NCBI GenBank assembly: GCA_003170275.1
Contig: PNAM01000106.1
Location: 160,052-224,051 of the forward strand
Direction of reading: 5' to 3'
Source of the DNA: Myxococcales bacterium
Lineage (GTDB): Bacteria > Myxococcota_A > Polyangia > Palsa-1104
Length of the DNA: 64,000 bases
Under the pieces are notes generated by a model that was given only the letters and a program-made list of their open reading frames with translations, did no database searches and was not told the origin of the DNA. Below, piece after piece: positions 59,400 through 64,000 of the stretch. The position numbers were made by a program, and so were the translations under genes. Position 1 is the stretch's first letter. Each line of letters starts with the position of its first letter.

Positions 59400-60559
59400 A
59401 AATATTGATTGTGCACAATGCCTATCGCCAGCGCGGCGGCGAGGAGGCGGTGGTCGACGCCGAGGCAGCGCTGCTCTCGTCGCGCGGCCACGAGGTGCGC
59501 CGGCACCAGCGCGACAACGCGGAGATCGACGCGCTCTCCGCGCCGCGTCTCGCCGCCGAGACGCTGTGGTCGGTGCGGACGACGCGCGACGTGGGCCGCC
59601 TGCTGGCCGACTTCCGGCCTGACGTGGTGCACGTGCACAACACGTTTCCGCTGATCTCCCCTTCGGTATACTGGGCGGCCACGCGCGCCGGCGTGCCGGT
59701 GGTGCAGACGCTGCACAACTTCCGTTGGCTGTGTCCGCAGGCATCGTTCCTGCGCGATGGCTTGCCGTGCGAGGACTGCCTCGGCCGGCTGCCCTGGCGT
59801 GGCGTGGCGCGCGGCTGCTATCGCGGATCGCTAGCGCAGACCGCGCTCCTGACCGGCATGCTCGCGGTGCATCGCGCGGCGGGCAGCTATCACGATCACA
59901 TCCGGCGCTACATCGCGCTGGCACCGTTCTGCCGCGACAAGCTGATCGCCGGCGGGCTGCCGGCCGAGCGCGTGGTCGTCAAGCCGAACTTCGTCGACCT
60001 GCCGCCGCCGACAGATGGCGAGCGCGCCGGCGGGCTGTTCGTTGGCCGCGTGACGATCGAAAAGGGCATCGGAACGCTGCTCGACGCGGCCGACCGATGC
60101 GCCACTCCGCTGATGGTGCTCGGCGAAGGTCCCGAGTTACCGCGCGTTTTACTGCACCGCAACATGATCGCGCGTGGCGCGCTGCCGCCCGCCGAGGTCT
60201 ATGCCGCCATGCGGGCGCGCGCGTATCTCGTCGTGCCGAGCCTGGCGTACGAAGGCTTTCCGCGCGCCGTCGTCGAGGCCTTCGCGTGCGGGCTGCCGGT
60301 GATCGCCAGCCGCCGCGGCAGCCTGCCCGATCTGATCGAGCACGGCCGCACGGGACTGCTGTTCGAACCCGGCTCGTCCGACGCGCTCGCCGAGCAGCTC
60401 CTTTGGGCGGACACCCACCCAGGCGAGCTGCGCGAGATGGGCCGGCGCGCGCGCGCCGAATACGAGACGCGCTACACGCCGGAGGTCAACTACCGCCAGC
60501 TGCTCCGGATCTACGCCGAGGCGTGCGGCGCCCAACACCACGAGGAGGCCGCAGCATGA
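59396..60559 (+). CDS. Glycosyltransferase, GT4 family
   Basis: A 387-residue enzyme from GTG 59396 (overlaps the previous stop). Visible features are VKILIVHNAYRQRGGEEAVV, HVHNTFPLISPSVYW, a Cys-containing segment LCPQASFLRDGLPCEDC, RVTIEKGIGTLLDAAD and the donor motif PSLAYEGFPRAVVEAFACGLPVIAS (E-x7-E), typical retaining GT4. It ends in an ATGA overlap with the WecG-like gene. Specificity unknown. Confidence 0.93.
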   Translation: MKILIVHNAYRQRGGEEAVVDAEAALLSSRGHEVRRHQRDNAEIDALSAPRLAAETLWSVRTTRDVGRLLADFRPDVVHVHNTFPLISPSVYWAATRAGVPVVQTLHNFRWLCPQASFLRDGLPCEDCLGRLPWRGVARGCYRGSLAQTALLTGMLAVHRAAGSYHDHIRRYIALAPFCRDKLIAGGLPAERVVVKPNFVDLPPPTDGERAGGLFVGRVTIEKGIGTLLDAADRCATPLMVLGEGPELPRVLLHRNMIARGALPPAEVYAAMRARAYLVVPSLAYEGFPRAVVEAFACGLPVIASRRGSLPDLIEHGRTGLLFEPGSSDALAEQLLWADTHPGELREMGRRARAEYETRYTPEVNYRQLLRIYAEACGAQHHEEAAA

Positions 60560-61326
60560 CCAAGATGAGGCGGGTAGGTGCGCGCGTGCAAGGAACCTTC
60601 ATCGACGCGATGTCGTGGGGGGCCGCGGTCGAGCGCATCGCCGGTTGGGCTACGCGTCGCGAGTCACGCTACGTCTGCCTGACCAACGTGCATTCGGTGG
60701 TGACCGCAAGCCAAGATAAACGCTTCGCTGCGGCGCTGGACGGCGCGGACCTGGCGCTGCCCGACGGCATGCCGGTGGCATGGCAGCTGCGCCGCGCTGG
60801 CTTCGTCGGCCAGCCGCGCCTCAGCGGGCCCGACTTGATGTGGCGCTATTGCGCCCACGCGGCACGCGCGGGGCAATCGATCTTCCTCTATGGCAGCACG
60901 CCACCTGTGCTGGCCGCGCTGACCTCCAAGCTGCAGACTGCCTTTCCCGCGCTGCGAATTGCTGGAACCTACGCGCCGCCGTTCCGCGCCGAGGTCGCGC
61001 TCGAGGAGCCGGAAGTGTTGGAACGCATCAACCGCTCCGGCGCGGGTGCGGCCTTCGTAGGCCTCGGTTGCCCGAAGCAGGAACTGTGGATGCAGCGTCA
61101 CCGCGAGCACCTGCGCGCGGTGCTGCTCGGCGTCGGCGCGGCGTTCGACTATCACGCCGGCACGGTCAAGCGCGCGCCGAGGTGGGCGCAACGGACCGGG
61201 GTGGAGTGGGCGTTTCGGTTTGCCGCGGAGCCGCGGCGCTTGTGGCGCCGCTACCTGACGTCCAACTCGCGCTTCATCCTCAGGTCGATCGTGCCGCGCT
61301 CATCGACCAACCCCGGGTCGAGGTGA
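60556..61326 (+). CDS. WecG/TagA/CpsF-family glycosyltransferase
   Basis: A 256-residue GT26 enzyme: YVCLTNVHSVVTASQD (conserved N-x-H), LALPDGMPVAWQLRR, RLSGPDLM, GSTPPVLAAL and FVGLGCPKQELWM-RHR. The family transfers N-acetylmannosamine-type sugars to lipid-linked intermediates and often acts early in polymer assembly. The last 76 nt overlap the 3' end of the beta-helix gene on the other strand. Confidence 0.94.
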   Translation: MTKMRRVGARVQGTFIDAMSWGAAVERIAGWATRRESRYVCLTNVHSVVTASQDKRFAAALDGADLALPDGMPVAWQLRRAGFVGQPRLSGPDLMWRYCAHAARAGQSIFLYGSTPPVLAALTSKLQTAFPALRIAGTYAPPFRAEVALEEPEVLERINRSGAGAAFVGLGCPKQELWMQRHREHLRAVLLGVGAAFDYHAGTVKRAPRWAQRTGVEWAFRFAAEPRRLWRRYLTSNSRFILRSIVPRSSTNPGSR

Positions 61327-62999
61327 TCGCGCAGCTCCAGCCAGCGCCCGCCGTCCCAGCGATTGCCGACCAGTTGGTTGCCGCGCGGCAGGCCGCGGGC
61401 GGGGCGGACGGCGCTGCCGCGGGCCCAGGTCAGCCCGCGGGCGTCGATGATCACGGCGGGGCTCGCCTCGCGAAATAGATTATTGACAATGCGATTGTCG
61501 CGCCCGCCGCCGACCAGGATTCCGGCCACGCGCTCGAAGAGGTTGCCGGAGATCTCCGTGCCGCTGGCGAAGTCGTCGAGATAGACCGCGCGCACGTCCG
61601 CGCCGGTGCCGAGATCGTGAAAGTAGTTGTCGCGGATCGCGTTGCCGCGCTCGCTGGGATCGCGGCCGAGATAGACTGCGCCCGCGTCGCTCGTCTCCAG
61701 ACAGACATGATCAATCTCGTTGTGCTCGACGGTGTGATCGTCGCCGTGCAGCAGCACCGCGATGTGAGGCGCGTCGCTGAGGTGGTTGTGCGCGACGCGG
61801 TTGCCGACGCCCCAGACGTGAATCGCCGGCGTGTAGGTGCGGACGACGCGGGCGTAGCCGTGCACGCGAGAGTCCAGCACGAAGTTGTCGCCGCGCACGT
61901 GCGTGCGCCGGTCGCCGCCTCGGAGCTGGATGCCGTCTTCGCCGACGCCGGTGACCTCGCAGTCGATCACGCCGTTGTCGGTACCGTCGACGATGATGCC
62001 GACACCGCCGACGTTGCGCACCGTGCAGCCGACGAAACGGTTGTGCGCGCCGCCGATGATCGCGGCTCCCGTGCCGCGCGCGACTTCCATCACCAGATCG
62101 CGCACGGTCACGTTGCTGGTACCGTCCAGGACCAGGAGGGGATCGCCGAGCGTGGACACGAAGGCCCGCACGGTCGCCAGCGGCGCCGGAGCCCAAAAGT
62201 AGAGCTTGCCCCGGGCGCGATCGACGTACCACTCGCCGGGCTCGTCGAGCTCCTCGAGCAGATTGAGCGCGACGAATCGCTGGCCGGCGCGATAGCCGTA
62301 CACCCCGTGCGGCGCCACGGTGGTGAGCTCGTGCTGCGCCGGATCGATGGCGGCGACTTTCTCGTAGGAGTCGGCCCAGTCGCGGCTCCAGTAGCCATGC
62401 AGCCAGGCGTCGGCCGCGCGCCAGCGCTCCGCGTGCGCCTCGGCGTATTGTATGCGGCCGACTCCCGGCGCAGCGACGATGCGGCCCCAGCCGTCGTTCG
62501 GCCAGCGCGCCAGCGGCATGGGCCGATCGCCGAAGAACAATTCGAGCGCATCCGGTTTCACCGCGCGGCGAAAACCGCGCGCCGCCCGCGTGCCGAGGTC
62601 GTGAATGCCGGCCGCGGCCAGGTCGGCTTCGAGCACGTGCGTCAGCGCCGCGACGGGCAAGCGCGCGAGCGCGCCCGGATCGGTCAGCGGCGTAAAGTGC
62701 TTCAGCTCGCGGCCACCGACCAGGCGCACCTGCTCGCCGGAAAAGCCGCGGTAGACCGAGCCGGAATCGGCGGCGCCGAGACGGAACGATGCATCGCGCT
62801 GGTAGACGCCGCCGCGGAGCCACACAGTCACGGTCCGCGAATGCAGCGCGTGCGCCGCGTCACGCGCGGCTTCCAACGTGGCGAGCGGATGCTCGCGCGT
62901 GCCGGGGTTGCCGTCGTTGCCGTCCGTGGCGACGAACAGCTCTTGGGCCGGCGCGCGGGCCGCCGTAAGCAAGACTGCGATCGCGAGCAGCGCTCTCAA
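61251..62999 (-). CDS. Exported right-handed parallel beta-helix protein
   Basis: A 582-residue protein with a signal peptide (MRALLAIAVLLTAARAPA). It starts with the DUF1565-like FVATDGNDGNPGTREHPLATL, typical of secreted polysaccharide lyases and epimerases. From ~residue 290 are repeated coils (NVTVRDLVMEVARGTGAAIIGG, HTVEHNEIDHVCLETSDAG, NRIVNNLFREAS). It may cut or epimerise the exported polysaccharide. Catalytic residues cannot be assigned. It is coupled by ATGA to the upstream GT2 gene. Confidence 0.88.
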   Translation of the reverse strand: MRALLAIAVLLTAARAPAQELFVATDGNDGNPGTREHPLATLEAARDAAHALHSRTVTVWLRGGVYQRDASFRLGAADSGSVYRGFSGEQVRLVGGRELKHFTPLTDPGALARLPVAALTHVLEADLAAAGIHDLGTRAARGFRRAVKPDALELFFGDRPMPLARWPNDGWGRIVAAPGVGRIQYAEAHAERWRAADAWLHGYWSRDWADSYEKVAAIDPAQHELTTVAPHGVYGYRAGQRFVALNLLEELDEPGEWYVDRARGKLYFWAPAPLATVRAFVSTLGDPLLVLDGTSNVTVRDLVMEVARGTGAAIIGGAHNRFVGCTVRNVGGVGIIVDGTDNGVIDCEVTGVGEDGIQLRGGDRRTHVRGDNFVLDSRVHGYARVVRTYTPAIHVWGVGNRVAHNHLSDAPHIAVLLHGDDHTVEHNEIDHVCLETSDAGAVYLGRDPSERGNAIRDNYFHDLGTGADVRAVYLDDFASGTEISGNLFERVAGILVGGGRDNRIVNNLFREASPAVIIDARGLTWARGSAVRPARGLPRGNQLVGNRWDGGRWLELRDHLDPGLVDERGTIDLRMKRELDVR

Positions 63000-63889
63000 C
63001 GGCCGGCGAGGCGCGCGAGCTTGCCCGCCTGAGACGCGAGCCCGCGCAAGAGGAAGAGCACCGCGCCGCGCGGATTGTCGCGCTGATCGAGAGCGCGCGC
63101 GATCAGCTTGATCGAGCCTGTGCCAACCGACGCAATGGTGAGCGCCCGCCCGCGCCAGCCCGGTTTGTCGACCAGCAGCTGATACGCCCAGCTACGCCCC
63201 GACCAGAAGCCCCGCGCGAGGTGCCAGCGCCACCGGCCGCGCACCGCCTCCTGCTCCTCATGCACGATTGCGTCCGCGCACCAGCGAAACACACACCCGC
63301 GCCGCGCCAGCCAGGCAAACAGCTCGGTGTCCTCACCCATGCGACCGACCGCCGGCTGAAACGGCCCCGGCCGCTCGGACAGCGCACGCCGCCTGAGCGC
63401 GGCGTTACCGGTCTTGCATGCGGTCTCGGGCACGCGCTCACCGTCGGCGAACGATGGCCGCTGAAAAAGCTCGCTCGTGACGAGGTACCGTGGAAACCCC
63501 CGTGGGAAGCGCGGCAGTACCGGGCCAAACACGCCGTCCACTCCCGCGTCGTCGAGCGGCCTGAGCAGGCGATCCAGCCAGCCGGGCTCGGCCGTCTCGT
63601 CGTCGTCGAGGAGCGCGAGCAGCTCGCCGCGCGCCAGGGCCACCGAGCGGTTGCGCGCCGAGGCGATGCCGGGGGTTGGCTCGCAGTCGTACACCAGCGC
63701 CATACCTGTCCGGTCGAAGCGCGCGCGCAGCGACGCGACCGCGGCCTCGCCGCTGCGCGCCGGATCGTTGTCGACCACCACAACCTCGCGACGACGCTCG
63801 CTCGACTGCGCGAGCAGACTCTCCAGGCACGCGGTCAACGCGGCGGGGCGGCGATAGGTGCAAACGAGGACCGAGACCTCGGGCGTCAC
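62996..63889 (-). CDS. Glycosyltransferase family 2
   Basis: A 297-residue GT-A enzyme from GTG 63889 (overlapping the upstream stop as GTGA). It has VSVLVCTYRRPAALTACLES, VVVVDNDPA, GIASARNRSVALARGELLALLDDDETAEPGWL (the DxD-type metal site), and KTGNAALRRRAL. A C-terminal hydrophobic or amphipathic segment follows. It adds a sugar to the exopolysaccharide repeat unit; specificity unknown. Confidence 0.93.
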   Translation of the reverse strand: MTPEVSVLVCTYRRPAALTACLESLLAQSSERRREVVVVDNDPARSGEAAVASLRARFDRTGMALVYDCEPTPGIASARNRSVALARGELLALLDDDETAEPGWLDRLLRPLDDAGVDGVFGPVLPRFPRGFPRYLVTSELFQRPSFADGERVPETACKTGNAALRRRALSERPGPFQPAVGRMGEDTELFAWLARRGCVFRWCADAIVHEEQEAVRGRWRWHLARGFWSGRSWAYQLLVDKPGWRGRALTIASVGTGSIKLIARALDQRDNPRGAVLFLLRGLASQAGKLARLAGR

Positions 63890-64000
63890 GCGGCCACCGC
63901 GCGCGCCTGGCGCCCGACGGTAACGACGGCCGCCACGTAGAGCACCCAGAAGACACTGTTCTGCGCGGCGAGCGCGCTCTCGGTGAGATTCGACAGCAAC
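63886..64000 (-). CDS. O-antigen ligase/polymerase-type membrane protein, C-terminal end (cut by window edge)
   Basis: The last 37 codons of a gene entering from the right edge. The end reads LLSNLTESALAAQNSVFWVL, then YVAAVVTVGRQARAVAA. NLTES...QN-x-(F/I)-W-(V/I)-L is the typical C-terminal signature of Wzy/O-antigen-ligase proteins, followed by the last membrane segment. Its TGA overlaps the GT2 start (GTGA), so it belongs to the same operon. The identification rests on a short segment. Confidence 0.7.
   Translation of the reverse strand, partial: LLSNLTESALAAQNSVFWVLYVAAVVTVGRQARAVAA

Overview
The window is GC-rich bacterial chromosome, probably from a myxobacterium-like lineage (Myxococcota, formerly Deltaproteobacteria). 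That placement is inferred from the strong G/C-ending codon bias, the many secreted lipoproteins and lineage-typical DUF proteins, an NtrC-type two-component pair, extensive hybrid kinases and long runs of translationally overlapping genes. No rRNA or ribosomal marker is present to confirm it.

Layout. (1) 1-2.4 kb is the end of a genomic island: a cut-off tyrosine recombinase, a small ribbon-helix-helix-like protein behind a palindromic promoter, a helix-turn-helix (HTH) protein and a complete integrase that stops about 30 bp from the 3' end of a selenocysteine tRNA gene (selC, minus strand). (2) 2.5-6 kb holds a periplasmic repeat protein, an acyltransferase, ClpP and an outer-membrane protein. 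(3) 6-15.5 kb is a biosynthetic locus. A tightly overlapping minus-strand operon runs from a type III polyketide synthase through an ICMT-family methyltransferase, acyl carrier protein, fatty-acyl-AMP ligase and FAD oxidoreductase to a DevBCA-like exporter (permease, ATPase, HlyD protein). Divergent to it are an O-methyltransferase and an OhrR-like MarR regulator with a conserved Cys. Two tandem TTGTGTACAA sites lie between the two arms. The likely product is an exported phenolic or pyrone lipid under redox control. (4) 15.5-37.8 kb is mostly envelope and secreted proteins (DUF4476, DUF4403 and DUF4846 families, a Gly/Ser-repeat lipoprotein, an ice-binding-like protein, a beta-helix/diheme cytochrome fusion, a propeller lipoprotein). 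It also holds a tandem D-Ala-D-Ala-ligase-like protein coupled to a DmpA-type peptidase, a zeta-class GST-like protein and a histidine kinase/NtrC pair.

(5) 37.8-about 47.5 kb is a decayed mobile region: a frameshifted integrase with an overlapping HTH gene, an MqsR/MqsA-like toxin-antitoxin pair, a truncated VirD4/TraG-type coupling protein, a replication-relaxation family protein, two convergent IS481-family elements, a ParE/ParD-like pair and several gene remnants. Between the second IS and the next gene lies an AT-rich polypyrimidine tract, nested perfect inverted repeats and three 12-bp tandem repeats, which together look like a replication or transfer origin. (6) 47.5-53 kb carries signalling genes: a STAS/zinc-ribbon protein, a PilZ protein and a three-gene phosphorelay operon. 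(7) 53.4-64 kb is an exopolysaccharide locus: GDP-mannose dehydratase, GDP-fucose synthase, Wzc-like autokinase, Wza-like export lipoprotein, four glycosyltransferases, a beta-helix protein and the end of an O-antigen ligase. Its flanks run past the window.

Readings are by eye from sequence; family names rest on remembered motifs, not searches.
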